Below are positions 11,501 through 26,500 of a DNA stretch of 64,000 bases, piece after piece. The stretch is taken from positions 124,001 to 188,000 of the forward strand of contig LUCM01001928.1 in NCBI GenBank assembly GCA_008360955.1. Reading direction: 5' to 3'. The number at the start of each line of letters is the position of its first letter. Position 1 is the first letter of the stretch. Source of the stretch: Fasciolopsis buskii. Its lineage: Eukaryota > Platyhelminthes > Trematoda > Plagiorchiida > Fasciolidae. The notes under the pieces are model-generated. The model saw only the letters and a program-made list of their open reading frames with translations. It made no database searches and was not told the origin of the DNA. A program made the translations under genes and the position numbers.

Positions 11501-14500
11501 ACAACTTCGCTTTCCGAGGGTCCCGGTGATAAATTCCACTTAACTGTCGCTGGGATGTTTGTCAGTCCTTATTGTTCCAGGGTTCGGATGTAGCAATGAA
11601 AATATGCATCTGTCAAAAACGCTGTTGACAATAAATATGACAACAAGCAATTGTCGAAGTCTGTCACAGTCAACATTTATCCAGGGCAAATTTGATTGAA
11701 TACAGACCGGTCAAATAGTTTTACGATCGATGATGGATGTTTTTTTACATTTATTGGACATGGAAAGATGTTTCATCGTGTTCTTTTTTATACTGAGCTA
11801 CACTTAGATGATGTTAAACAATTTTTCAAAAGCCAAGTACGACAGTAGAAGACACATAAGGGCACCGCAAAATTTATTCAGCTTCTCCGAGCGGAAAAAA
11901 GAATTGTGGTCCAACTCTGAACCATATTCAAGAAGAGTTGCTGTCCCCTAACGTTTGCATTTACCAGATTGCTTTGAATGAATCGAATAAATTTAATTCT
12001 GTTTTTTTGATTTGAATGAAACAGTTGGTAGGTTTTTTTTGAAAGCAAAAACTAAAAGAACAAACCGAGCCCGATGAAGAACAGTCGATAGTGTATTACT
12101 ATTGATACAATCGACTTGAGATTAAGTGGAAGGTGGAAAGACTTTGCTCAACAACGAGACGATTCGTCTTAAAAATAGTGACAGAATCTATGAAAAGAGC
12201 GATTTCTTTCCTGAATAAAGAAAGCAGACCAAGGTTAAGTATAATGTATTTTTTTCCAATGAAATTTAAGTACTGGCAAATTTGCTTGTTCTACATGAAC
12301 ACCTGATCAGTGCGGCCTTCCGGTGATACGGCCACCCTGAAGTGCTCGACGGGCTAATTGTACGGCATAGTCAGTAAATTTTTACTCGGGAGCCTCATGC
12401 GGATAGAATTAAGTTAAATTGGAAATTCCGAGAGAGAGAGAGAGAGACAGGAGAATAAGCTATTACTTTTGGGAAAGCTGTTCTGATACGTGATGGCCAA
12501 GTTTTCAGCAGTGTAGCTTGTTAACCCGAGAGTCACGGGTTTGAGTCTTTCCACTATCTGTCATGTTTCTTACCTGACAGTCTTCGGTTGGTCATAACTC
12601 CACCTTAATAGAAATTCTGCATATTGTTGCAATACTACTGTAAAAAGTAAAGTATAAAGTGTTATAAGCTTGTCCGGGGGGGAATGGTGTCTTACACAGC
12701 AGATTTTCCTGTATGAGGCTCAATTTAACTCGGCAGAACAACAGGGCAGCATAAAGTTCTGGAATTCAAGAAAGATTAGAGCTCGAAAAAAATCACTGTT
12801 TTGTTTTTGGACCGAGAAACCGTTGGGCCGTTTCTCAGTTCCAGCAAATGTCTTATCAACTAGATCTTCAAAAGTGCTGAAGTTCCTGGACATGGTTCCC
12901 CTTCCTTGTATGAAATCGTCCTACTATACGATCGTGACCATTGCTTGGTGTTATAATTCGAGGATAGAACACAAAAGGGAGAGCGGTGCAGGCATTATGA
13001 CAAATGAACAATGGTAGTATCTTATCAATGTGAACAATTCCAAGGTAGCTAACAGACAGATAAAACACCAACGTGTTATCTGCCTTCGCCGAATTAGATT
13101 TGCAAGTATGCTGCAACGTTCGTCAGGGGCAGCAAAACATCGGAACGTTGAAAGACCACCTTTTCTAAAGCAAATTAACAAGTTTTTATTCACCCGAGTG
13201 GTATAACATCTGACAGAATGGAGTGTTTTGACTTCTTAAAGTTAGGCGGTACATGAGTCAGTCAGAATTAACAATTCCACTCAACTAGACTCGTTGTTTT
13301 CGCACTGAACGTGAATGCTGTTATTAATGATCGATTTGGGCAATGTTTAAAAACCCATTTATTTAATTTTGTCTCACATAAATTGCATGTTGCACACTTA
13401 TTCCAGTTATCATGACCAACCTGATCATGTGCAACCATTAAGCGAGTTTTACCCTGGAAACCACCATTGAGTACCAGACTGACCCATCAGTGCTATGGTG
13501 TTCCCTGTTCTTTATTTGTGCTTCATCGGCTGAGAGTTGTTCAAAATAAATGCAAAATTTGCCGATATCAATTCAAGTTCATCTTTAGAGAAGCAGTCAA
13601 ATTGTGCGCATCTAGTGCAATGTGAAAACAAAAAATCAATAACTGAACACTTACATAAGTCGTACACATTGGTGGGCACGTGAGCCACTGAATAGTTCAG
13701 GGAAACGTATTTGTTCTCAAAGAGCGGGTTTTGCTGCAGCGGTAGGTAGAGTTTTTCGCTACAATTTTGTGTTTCATTTGATCCGAGTATGACAGGAAAA
13801 AGAGTGACCGCTTTGGCTCGATGGTAACACTGAAGAGTAAGATGAATGGAATGGTGGGGCCAGGGAAAATTGATAAAATGACCGTTCGACTGTGTGAATT
13901 GTTCCTACATACCAAACTAGCGTCGCCTTCTATAGCAGAAAGCCTTCAGCGCAGTTCAGGCGGATACCATTTTATTAGTTAATTATTATTACTGTTAATT
14001 ATTATTGTTACTATTGTTAATAATTTTGTCTCTGAAACATTCAAGATCAAAACCGTTCAAACGAATAATAAAGTTATAGTCAAAAGTAATTTTGGTCTAA
14101 TTTTTGTCAGTAAAAAGGAACACATTCAGAAGTCGAGACAGGTAATTGCGGGGTAGAACGGCTTGACTATAACACATCGGAGTGATGCCACAAGAAAGAT
14201 GCAAGACAGATAAAAACCAATGAAAGTATTGGATGGAACAACCTCCAAGAACTAAGCTGAATAGCAGATCTGTTACGCGATGTCTGATGGGCGCACGTTG
14301 TTTTGTTAGCAGCGGATTCAAATTGCCCACACTGTGATCTGACAAAAAATTGTCGAGTGAAACTGATAGATTTCTGCAATATCAGCACTTCAGCCTCTCA
14401 GTGATTACAATCAAATAGCTGAAATGTAGACCGCCTGGAATAACTTGAAGTGGAATACATTCTTTGCTTGTTGGGTGTCTCTGCTTCGAGTGACCGTTCC

Positions 14501-17500
14501 AGGGTGGGTACCGTCTGCCCTGCTGAAGGTTGATGTTCTGATCATATTTTCCTACTGTAGGCAGCTTTGTACTGGTTTATTGCGCCGTGTACCGCGTAGT
14601 TGCTTTTACCCAGGAGATTACATGGAATCATCCAGTTGCGTTCAGTCGCTGTCGAGGGTGGGCACCGCAGAGATTTTACCCTATTCTTTGTGGTTTATTT
14701 CTGTTATTCGTTGGCTGAGAATATTTTAGAGGTTGTAGCTGAAAATCAGCCTATGTTTGCGGTTTCCCGGACTCGACTATTTCGTTCAGCACCCTTGTTG
14801 TCCAGTCAAGCCGCGGTGGTGTCCGGCACCTCATAGCCGATGAAATAACGCAGTCGCGATCTGGTCTTGGTTGCTATCTAACAAGACGTTATTGCATCCA
14901 CGCCTGTGTGCTGATCGCAACTCGTCTTGCATGGTTCCTCATCGCGCACTCACCGATAACCAGTCAGAGAGCTGTATCAGATTCGGGCATAATTTTCGAT
15001 TAAATTGGCATCCCCTCGCATGCTCAACTGGGGATGGTTTTTTGAAATGAACAGTTGGCACAACTGTGCCTCACCGCCAGACTGTATACTGTGTGCCCCC
15101 TCGTACAGATATGAATCCATGTCGCTTAATTCCCAGCTCCAGCGGCACGACAATTTTCAGTTGGAATAGTTCGCGATTCCATTATATCCGGCTCGATCCT
15201 GTGAGTACCTCAACTAACAAATGGAAACTCAGGTTATGCGAATATTGACGACCGGTGTTGGAAAAATTGATAGACAATTTTGACACGTCTCTTGATTTAA
15301 GAACCGTTCCATAAGACTCCACGACTAAGTTCAAAAGATTGAGATTGAAATGGGAAATTATAAAGTGGATTGAGAACATACTGACTTGACATCAGGACTA
15401 GGTACCACGACTGGTCAGGTGGCATGTAGAACACCTGATACGGCATCTGACGTCAATATAGAGTAGCCGGTGGTCGGATGTTCCTTGACTGGCGAACATG
15501 ACGCGATATCACATCACACACCGCTAATCAGTCACCAGTGACCTCGGTGACCACGTCAAACTTGCCAGTTATGACCTATCTTTCCGGAATCAAACGTATA
15601 GTTTCGCAGACCTACCTTATGGTTTTACATTTCAGTAAAGTGAATTCAACAATGGAATGAACTAGATCTTGTTTGATTTTAAGCGCAAGGTCGATGGTGT
15701 CGATAACCTCGGCAGCGGCAGATGAAATCAAACTTCGGATATCTAAAATGTGATGAACTTTGGGTTTTTGTGACGCAGTGCACAATGTCAGAAAGTCAAT
15801 TTCACTAATAATAATAAGTTTTGAATAGTTGGGAAATATTTTGAAGTTTCTTGTTGGTCGTCGCTAAGGTTTTTGATTTTCCTTAGACTCTGGTTGCTGG
15901 ACTTGGATTTTGCAAAGCAAACGTTTCGTCACCACTCGAGTCTGTGGTATCTCACAGACCGACAACAGCGCGCCAAAATACTGCCTACCAGTTAGTCGTT
16001 TCTGCAATTTCTGTGTGTTCGGAGAGCTGTTGAATCAATCCAAACCTCCGGTATATGTTCACATGCTCAAAAAAATGGCTGAACTGAATAGATTCATTCC
16101 ACATGGTGGACATGAATTGGTGTGAAATACTAATAAATCTACTCTGGATGGACAGTCCAAAAATCGGCCTGATTAAGGAGCACAATTTTGTTCATTGCTG
16201 ATGACCGTGAAATATCGTTCTGGGCGACTTCTAACTACGTAACGAAAGATTCTCGGGATCTCTGCCACTCGCAAACTGTAGCAAATCTTACTTCGTTCAG
16301 TGTGCTGACCACCCTTCCACGAAAGTACACCCGTTTGAATACCATATATCAAATATTTTAGATAGGGTTTTATCCGGTTCTGTTAGCGGAAAGGGTTAAA
16401 ATTTTAGCGTTTTGGCATGAGATCCACGTCCCTGTTAGATCAACTTTATGGACAGTCGTACTGCTGCCACGAAAGGTCGTGGAGTTTCCAAGATCACTAT
16501 GGGAGGAGAGGAGATATATCGATTTCCTGTGAATATCAGCCAGCTGTTTCATCCCTTCTTGGAAGGTGAATTGAGGTTTTTGTAAACAGAACGGCACGCG
16601 CATCGTAATACGGCCATCACTGGAGGCCCAATGAATCGCTTTTAGTTGCTTATTTTGGGAAGTCACACTAATAATCGTGGGGGGGGGTTCCGCCAGAACT
16701 ATCAAGACCTAAATTTTGTTGTCACATAGCATCACAGCTCTAAAATCCACGACCCGTTACACGTTAAATCTAGCCTGACCATCTCGCCATGGAGTATGTC
16801 GGTCAGTCAGCTGTTACAAACGTCAGAGCCGCAAGTCCAATGCAGACTACAGCATTTGCCACGCGCACTGCCGACTGACCTTTATTGGTTTGACGCACTT
16901 GTGATTCGATTGAAAGCACCATGTATGTGGTTTATCTCAGCCTGCTTCGTTAGCTGTTCCCTCATTCTTTCTATCTTCGTTGAAAAGGAATTGTTTAAGA
17001 TCTTGGAAAACGGATCCGTTAATGCGTGCTTTAATTTCCAATGCGCCTATCTCTTCTAGGTCAGAACAGCTCCGTGCTCAGGTCCAGGGAACCTTGGACC
17101 TCTATTGGCAAACGATTCGGGGTGTCTCAAGAGTTAAACAGTAATCAGCTCATTAAATTCACCACAATTTCAGACCTTTAGCTCTTTAGTTCAATGAATT
17201 TAGTCCAATGATTTTTTCCCCAGCTCGATCATCGATTTTCAAAAATTGTATTTTGAAACCAAAACTTAACAGAGGAATCAAAATGGCAGCAAATAAGGTG
17301 AAATCAAACCGAGTTCATTAAAAATCAGCTTGAAAGAAGTTACTCGGGCAAAACTAAGGGTTGCATAGCAACAAAACTTGCAAACAGTACTACAGTATTG
17401 ATTTAATCAAATTCACACTATGTGAAATAAATGGCCGATTTTTTCCAGTTGCATTCTTTACTGGTGCATGAAATTCGGCTCACGAATTACCATATAAATG

Positions 17501-20500
17501 ACTAACCCCGGTAGGTGGATGATCGCCTTTTGTTTTGTAAGCTTTCTCAGCGGCCTGCTTGATTTTCTGGAAAGCAAAAATCGTAGTGGAGTGTAACAGT
17601 AAGCAGCAAATAAAATAATACCACCGTTTTGTGATTTAAATTCGTTACTTCTGCGACATATTTTTGTGGTTTCAACTCAACGCAAGTAAGAGTTTTCATG
17701 GTATAAATTGGGTATACCAACCATCCTTCAGATGGGCTATTGAACGCTTTTGATGAGAATAAATCGGTTCCATTTGGACATCATTGGATTATTCTAGGTC
17801 ATGTGATAACTTTTCCCATAACTATATCTGATAAATTCCAAAGTCCATCGCCCAACTCACATCAACCAGGGCTTCCTTCTGACGTGCGATTGTCTCGATT
17901 TTTTGTACAGCTTTATCCAGTTGGGCGAAAGCAAATTCCTCGCTCACTTCCTGACGTCCGAAGTTGGAACTGCGATAGATCTACACGTGCCACGGGGTTG
18001 GGAGAGGGAAACGGTTTGAAGTGATCGTGAGTTGTTCGAACCAGGTTATAAAAATTGAGCAGTTTCAGTTGTTAATCTCCCGCCACTTTGTACTCAATTT
18101 CATTTTGGGTCATCACTGCGAACTTTTGACTGTACTGCGCAAATAAACACTAATCTTTAGGCAGAATCATTTCTTCTTCACTCAACTGGAAATTCGAATT
18201 TCTTCCGTTGCCCATTCTTCTTGGTTTGTTCATGATTCCTTTTCACGGATTTTAACCTGTTTACTCCTGTTGTGATTGATAGGAAGAAGTACGTTGTCTT
18301 CAAGAAGATATTGTGGTCAATTCAAGCACAAGGAATGATGCCCCGACTTTCAGGTTCACCTTATGGCTGCCGAACTACCGCTCACATGCCCGACTAACTG
18401 TCTCCAGCGACGAATTTGAAAGACTCCGGATGGCAGGTATACAGACGTTTCGGCTAAATTTCTACTGTCACATCCTTCTATGTTACGACACATTTCATAA
18501 CAGGCAAAGTCCCTTGTAAGGAAGTTAGGTATTATCGCTTCCAGTATACACTATGTCTAGTGAGAATAACACGCCTCGCATACGCACAGGCACTATGGTG
18601 TAGTCAGTTGAATAAATAGGTGACATAAGGTTAGAAGTTAGCTAGAAGCAGAAATGGTACAGACTCGGAACTCTGGAAAGGGTTACTGATGGGTACGTGG
18701 TCAAATACCATCTGCTTCTTGGGTTGAACAGTTGGATTATCGCAGCCTCCGCGGCAGGCTATGTTTTCCCCGATTTATCCTATGGCCGATGGCCCAAGGA
18801 AAACGGATCGAACAGGCTGATCTTATGGCTCGTCCCACTCGAATGTTTGGTGATCGCAGATTTTGCGCGAACTTGATGTAGGTTTTTGTAACGGTTTGCG
18901 TATATGCGTGCGGTTACACCTAAACCCAGCTGTTTTCGGTTCTGCTCATGCGTTGACATTTACAAGGACAGACGAAAGTGTCGGTGATATTTAGGTCGGT
19001 GACCAGTAAAGTGAGGTCTGTTAGATAAAACCAAACTAGCTGCGTCCATCTGACGGGTAATGATAAGCATTGCTTGATAATAACAAAGAAGTTGCCTTTT
19101 GTGAGAGGCACATGGATAAAGAATTCCCTTCCACTCTTCGTTCATCATTCACTATGTTTTATATTGACACCACTGTGCCCATCATTTTCGGGAAGGTGGT
19201 CGTAGCTAGCAAACGCTTTGCCAAGCACGAAAGCTGAGCTAGTACATCTGTTGCGGAATTTCTAAACACTGGAGAGTTCACGGGCAAAAGTACGATCTAA
19301 ATGTCTTTGCATAGGGCATCTTGCATCTCTATACTGCTTTCCCTCTTAGATAATGAAAATCAATGCTTCAAGTCCATGACAAATAATATATGCACTGACC
19401 CAGATCCTAATGGGACAGTCTATGGTGTTTGATGAGAGCGCAACACCACAGCAAACCAAGTAGCAAATGCTAGTAAACCTGTACAGGTCTGCGCCAAGGG
19501 CAGCCAGCCTAGGGGGTTATATTGATAATGCCGTGGTTTAAAGTGTCCCCGGAAATTCACCAAGCTTTCCGACGGTTGTTCAATCCACTGCTGAGGGAAA
19601 GCGATTTATTTCCTAATTTTGTGAGTTGAGTTGTAGTAGAAAAATATGAACACAAATAGTAGATCCATTTTGTTACCGAATCTTCTGTACGCCTAGTTCA
19701 AGAGAGTTGGCCGATGTATACTGACATTTTGTCGGCCAAAGCAACAACGTACCAGTCTCGAATATTCGCCGCATGAACCAAGTAGACGATGAGAGAGCTC
19801 ATCTAGACTGATATCAGAGGCTCCGATTTGCGCTTTTTGGAAACACGAAGAATTTAATCGTCTGGATACCTGAAGCTAGGAATCTGTCGTTTCAGCCGCG
19901 TGAGTCAAACCGAATGTGTATATACACGTATGCGTACGTCAGTTTCATCGAAAGAAAAATTCATTGCTCATTGGAGAGTCGAGGTTGATGCTGAGCGGTC
20001 GCATGTCGTAATATGATGTGCCGTTTTCTGGAAAATTAAGATCACTGTCAGTTGTCGTCTCGAACAACGAATGGCCAAGATAAGTTAAAAGCCTGCTCTA
20101 ACACACCATACGGGCAATTCAAAGTGTGAATTGGTTTGCATCTTGTCATTACGTTTTGTAGTTTGTTGAAATTTTGTGGAATTAGAGTACGAATGAGCCA
20201 TAGTTGGAGTGTTTTCAATGTGATAGTTGGTCTCCCATTTCTATACTAGTCGACATCACTTGATCTAAGGCCGTGATTGCGTGTAGGATAGCTGAAAGCT
20301 TGGTCCAGAATCTCCTATGGCACTGCGATAAGAAATAGCTGGAGCTGATTTGAGTACGCTGATGCGCTTGGATCCATTGGCATTACGTAAGCGACTGACG
20401 AGTTTGGTGAACTTGAGCTACAATGTACGTTACGTCTGGAAGACTAAAGTGCAAGAAAAGAAAGCTATAAATAGCCAAGGACTTCGTTTCCGTGGGAACG

Positions 20501-23500
20501 CTTTGAAACTAACAGGGACAAAAATCGAAGACTTAGTTTTATCCATGCTGAGTCAGGTCTCGAAAACTACACTCAAAGCATTACATAGCGGAAGTATTTT
20601 CGCAAAAGTGCGAGGTCGAAGGAGCATGACCGACCCACCACCGACTTGATTGGCTTTAAGAGACCAGCCCGAGGGAGTTGGATAAACTCTGATTCCAAAC
20701 CAACCACCGACGGCGCATGTTGCTTACGTCTGTATGGTAGCCGGCATCTGTGGAATGGGGACGAAATGGGCTTCCAGGATGTCTACCACCATCCGAAGTG
20801 GGCATTAAGTGAATAATCAGTCACCAGTCCCCATCGGGTTGCTCGACCTTAAGATCTTTCTGCTGCCATGTGGGTTACACCCTTTGGCTAAAGGCTTGGG
20901 GTAGGTTCGCCTAGTCCAACCATCTGTCTCGACTTGCGCAGTCGTATAGTATCAAACCCACAGAAGCGAAAGCGGTAGAAATGGTGTATCTTTCGTGCCG
21001 CCTAGAGAATTTTGCACAAAAGTGTTTGATATGCATCTATCTTAGAGTGAAAAATTCTCCACAAAATGATCTTCCCAGGTGCCATGATCATGCCAGCACA
21101 AATTCTGTCTTCCGCACCATATATCTCCCAGCATATATGCCCATAGAAACCCGATTGTTCCCTACTCACCAGTCGGTAGTATGTCTTGCGTGACTTTCTG
21201 CACAATCTCTCGTAGCTCTAAATATTTCATTCTATTGGCTTCGTTAATTTTTCAGTCTATTTTGACGAAGTGGCGGATGCTTCTCTTTTGACTGAAGTTC
21301 GAATACCTGTGTAAGCAAAAGTCTAATACAATACAATATAATATAATACAACACACATTTGATACAGAGAAATCATGGATTTCAGTAGATCGCCGATGGC
21401 TTGCATATGGGAAGTGAAGGGAGTAACATGTGCGGTGAAATTTGATAATCGTATCTTCCTGTCCTTTGTTGTGGTTCCTATGGCACATGGTCCGTAATCA
21501 GATTTGTGCATATATATATATATATACTAGCTAAGATCTTACTTTGTTTTGCCATCATTAAAGTAGAGGATGGGAAAAACTCTCCGAGTCTGTGTTTGTA
21601 CTGTGCCGAGTCAATTAATTACAATGTGTTAGTAGTAGGAGATAAAATATTTTCATGAAACAATTCACCATGTGATATCATCGCTCAAATGACCATTAAG
21701 AAACCATGGAAGCATTGTACAGCCGTTTCATCCTTGGTAGGAATCATCAGCGTTCGACTCGGAATCGTTCGTCCCGGGTTCGCGTCCCAGTTCGGGAGCG
21801 GTGGATATGCGCTGATGATGAGTCCTAGCAAGCTAGATGAAACAGCTGTACAATGCTTCCATAGTCTCTTAATGGTGAGTCGAGCGGTGATAGTATATGG
21901 CGAATTATATCAATTAATTGTGTCGATAGGAACAAACCACTCTTCATTCTTGTTGCAGATATCATTGAACATTCGCCAGCAACCTTAATAGGAAATTCTA
22001 ATCAGGTGTTTCCTCGGCAGAAATTGTCATTTTGGGCACTAAACTCTGAGTCTTCCTTTGTATACCATCTTCCCATCCTGGTTGATTTTCAGCTACTATC
22101 CTTCCTTAACGAGCGGAGTTAATTTGCGTACGCAAAATGTGGCTGACTGTGAATACAAATTCGCACGTCCACACCTATCTGTCTTTTGTCGCCCAACGAA
22201 CGCAACCATAGTAATGACGTTGTTTTTCATACTTTAGCTTAATAATCCTTCGGAGTCTGCCTGGGAAAATCTTATTTCGGTGTGATCACATTAAAAACAA
22301 CTTTGTAAAGGTCCAAAAGTCGGCCGGTGATGTCCCACGTTAGAAACTTTTCGTATTATATTTTTGTTTGGGGAAATGCATTGTGCCAGTTTGTATTTGG
22401 TCTTATAGATTTGCAGAATCCCAAGCTATTTTCATAGTCTTTTGTTGAACAAATTCAGGTTCATTTCTACATACTTTAAAACCATCTTTCCAAGTCTAGT
22501 GCGATACGCAGAGTGAATTTCGACCCAATTACAAACATTTCTTACTATCAGTGTCCCGCCTTACTCACTGTTTCTACGAGCCAATGATACCTGGTCGATC
22601 TCACTTGGTGCACTTGCAGTTTGCGTTAATACAAAGGGAGCAGATCAAATTATAGCATGTTAAAATCAGCTTGCTACTAGAAATGTTTTTCGTCTTGTGA
22701 ACTGTCATGATATTCCGAACCGGCGGACGTCACTGGTAGATCGTAAGCCGAGAGCAACCAAACACCCGCCGTCAACTTCTTGCAGCTCCCTTTTAAGCTT
22801 GCGAATCACATAACGTTTTGGGCATTTGCTTAAACTGAAGTTTGTGGGACAAACACTTGAAGTTGGCACACCCTTCTTAAGTATCGATTATCCCGGGAAA
22901 TATTAATATTGGTTGGCAAAGCTTACTTGCCCAATTACTGGCTTAGTTCAGAAGTCACTGTCCTCGGCAGTCACCTAACACAGCAATTACACAGGTGGGA
23001 TAAATTGTGCATCACGAGGAGAGGAAAAGATCAAACACGGGAGTCAAAAAACACAAGTTACCCTCCATATCCTGAACCGTTTTGTTGTGCATTCACACAG
23101 TGTGTGTGGTAGTCAAAATGATTACTCTTTGGCAATACAAATAGACAGATTGCTAGGACAGGAACTCGCATGCAACACAGTGAAATTACCTAATGAAACG
23201 AACGAGGGTATTTTTTCGGGCTGCTATGCCCAAATTAATGACGGAGAAAGTTGTTTTGGACGTCACAGTTGTGTTCACCTTACTAGATTTCGTTTTTGGA
23301 CAAAGTTATCCCAGTTGCAGTTATGGCGATACTGGACAATGATCATAATGACACTAATAATGATAATAATAAAAACAGTAGTGTTAATTTGAACGATGAC
23401 AGTCACAAGTTAGTACAAACACTTACTGGACGGAGCATTTCGTCACCTGTAATTGACTGTAGCTCGCCGAATTCCTTCTCCAACATGGTAGCCCAGGATT

Positions 23501-26500
23501 GAATGCTGATGTTTTGGCGAGGGAAACGGATAGACAAAAAGTGAAAACGGTGTTACTAAAACTGTAATTGGATTTTGCAGCTAACGGTTGTGCCCTAAAA
23601 CTGTCTCATAATATGACATATCCAACTGCGCCGGAGATTCTAAGACTTAATTTGGAATGAAGATTAATTTAAGAGATAACATCTAAACAACTTACGCTCA
23701 GTGATTATTCATTGCCAGTGGCGCATCCATGTCTCGGTGGAACAGTGGACGAGGCGCGGGTTTCCGGAGCCGAAGATTGAGGGTTAAGGTCTCCTACAAG
23801 ACGTGGCACTGATGACGATGCTTCAAAAGTGGGCACATGGAAATCAAAATCACCCCGTTTCCCCGCAGGTTTGGTAGACTTTCATAAACAACGCATCCGT
23901 ATTTCAACAAACCACGATGGTATAAACTGTTAGTCGGTTATGGAATCCCCTAGAATACTACCAGGTTTGCAGATATTGAACATCCAGAAGAAAGTCGAAT
24001 TACGAACGACAAATGTTCAAAAACGTTCTTTTAATTCCTTCCGGGCTAAATTTGTCCAACTCAGAACGAATATGAATGCCCGTATATGGGCGAACTTCGA
24101 ATTAGTTAAATGGATTCGATTGCAGGCTATACCATGCATTCCACACTACAGGAATTATACCTTTATTCACAATCTTTCAGTAGCGCTTTTAAAATCACAA
24201 TAGACGAAGATGCCTGGAAAAAGGACGACACTTGTTCGCCTACTTTAGCGTGTCTGATATACTGAATCTTGGGATCTAGATAAATGACAGAGGCAAACGA
24301 ACAAAGAAGAATGGCAAACGTTAGAAATTATGAAGGTGGGACGGGTTGGGGAGGAAACTGTTGATAAGGGATTTGAAATGACCAGCCTCTCCCTGGACTT
24401 GATGCAGTCTGGCGCATGACCATTAGAAAATTAGGTAGGTGTTGGTGCTGGAAGACTGAAATCTTTTAGTTCTTGGAGAGAGAAGAAAGGTGAGGTCCTG
24501 GGTGGTGAATCAACGGGTGCTTGGTACTCAGCAGACACACCACAGACAGATTTGTCCAAAGATACCGTAGTTAAATGGACTATGAAAGAATCAGTCGCAC
24601 GTGCGGATTTTCTGGATTCGTTGGCAGAATGATGTCAACGAGCGGTTCATCCGGCAAATTTGGAAGGCAGGCAGGAAATTATCATAGTCACTTTCAATGA
24701 ACCCGATTTGGAAGTTAAACGACAAAAGTACTTTTGAGTCCCATATTGCTTTAAGACCTCGGTAGTCGAAATGACGTTTCTCGTAGGCAAAAACAGAACC
24801 GCCTTTGGTTTGCAATGGTTTGATTCCCGAAGCTGCCGTCATTTTGGCGAGGCGGGCTGTACCAAATCTGCGGATTTTGTCAGAAAACAGTCGGCATTAG
24901 CAGTAGATGTTCTGGATTTAAGACAAATTCAAAACATGCCTATTGCAGCGACAAGTGCGGATCGATTGTCAACATTAGAAGCAAATATATGTGAACGGTT
25001 GTTAAAAGGTTAGATCAGAACAAAGCAATTAGACGATCCAAGTCTTAACGATTTATTGGATAATTCTTCTAACCACAGACAAATCCGGTCATAGGAATTT
25101 ACGGAACGTACAAACTGTGTAACAGAAGACGCATCCATGTGTCATCTTGGCCCGGTGGCAGTTGAACATGGATTCGAGCTCTTACATTCTTTAGATTCTC
25201 TGTGAACAGAGGGTACACTAGCTCGTAGTCTACGGCCAAATATCTCCAAATTCCAATCTCTCAGAATCACCTGTTTTTTGCAAGGAAAGTGCCATTTTGC
25301 AAGGCTAAAGACTGAAGGCTTTCTGGGCTTCATTTGCTTGTTTGGGCCATTTAAGATAGGTTACCCTTGGTAACCGAACGCCGACAAACTGATGGCTGTT
25401 TTGATTACTCTGTGTTATCGGACAACAAATTTCTTATGAAGTTTCTTGGCTGAAACTTTACTTACTCTTCTTATCTTCCGCACGTATTTTAAGGTGCTTT
25501 ACGTCCTTCATATTGCACTGATGGTCAGTCTACTCCCAGGTGACATTTCCCGGTCTTTTTATTGAAAGTGCACCTACTACTAATAATAATGAGGCATTTC
25601 TACCTTCTTTGCCGCATCTAATCTTGCGCTTGGAAACAGGGTTGAAAACAATTACTTTATTATATATAATGGGCTGGCTTCCAAGATTCCTTTAGCTACC
25701 CAACATATTTTGCACGCAAGCTTCCAAAGGTTGTAAGTTCATGCTTTGCGTTTCACATGCAGCCCCGTTCTGTGATCTCACTTTTCACAAATCAGATAGT
25801 CCAGTTTACAGAGCTTGTGGTATCACTAGCGTTGGGATTGTTTCGAGGATGAAAGCTCAACGTGCCTGGTTACGCCGGATCCCAGGTAACAGTCCTTTGC
25901 GTGCAGCTCGTTTAGACGATTCTGTGCTAGTCAAGCGCAATCGAGTCAAACAACAACGGTATTATTCGTCGTACATGTGCATCCCTCCACCGTCGGCAGC
26001 AATTATGAAGCTAAAGACGAGCTTTTCTGTGTTTTGCCCTGATCACTGAAAAGCATAGCTTCAGTGAAATTTGCTTTCATTGGCGATGACCTCAGTGCTC
26101 AATCTGGTCGTAAGGATGAGATAGAAAGATAGTTTGGAGGCCGATTCGCTATCCCATACGATTGCACCGACAACAGCGAACACCGCATCCGGGTACGTTC
26201 CAACCAAAGATTGTTTCGAGGTAGAAAACTCTTTGGTCATGGAAGCGTCATTGGCTCAGTTGGCGTCCTTCTGAGCTCGGATCGACTACATTGACATTGG
26301 TCACCGGTTGTTTGACTAAGTCGAAGATTTTCGATCAATCTGGTCCACGCCTGTGGACTCGGATTAAGCCTCGTTGCATGCTTGCTTATGTTTGTGCCTG
26401 GTTTGTGGTTCTATCAATACGAAAACTATGCACCATATTTCTGTATTATGATTGGTAACGTGAATTCCACTCTGTTACGGGTAAAACCAAGTACCTCGGA

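Larger units (their letters stand above)
10213..13654. other. Intron 6
   Basis: Contains the GA microsatellite and the diverged SINE at 12.5 kb. Plus-strand open frames at 10772-11092 (106 codons) and 12670-13017 (115 codons) have no recognisable domain and are treated as chance. Confidence 0.6.
15028..17490. other. Intron 4
   Basis: Holds the exon-like segment 15616-15804 and the minus-strand repeat at 15.85 kb. A 111-codon minus-strand frame at 16370-16705 and a run of about ten G at 16678 were also seen, with no recognised function. Confidence 0.5.
17981..23426. other. Intron 2
   Basis: Holds the AT microsatellite, the deleted foldback element and the GAT/AAT repeat near its 5' end. A basic 99-codon plus-strand frame at 20350-20649 and a GC-richer block at 20690-20960 look like repeat material but match no family I know. 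Confidence 0.5.

Noticed and set aside
15985..16185. Minus-strand frame that could precede the orphan exon at 15616-15804 in phase
   Set aside because: The plus-strand frame opposite is equally open, the donor is modest (GTAGGC), and the gap to the orphan exon is filled by an interspersed repeat.
16286..16350. Minus-strand segment ending before a GTAAGA donor with a YF...NE pattern, considered as exon 5
   Set aside because: An in-frame stop lies just upstream and the only available acceptors leave a 22-base or shorter exon, so it cannot carry the pattern.
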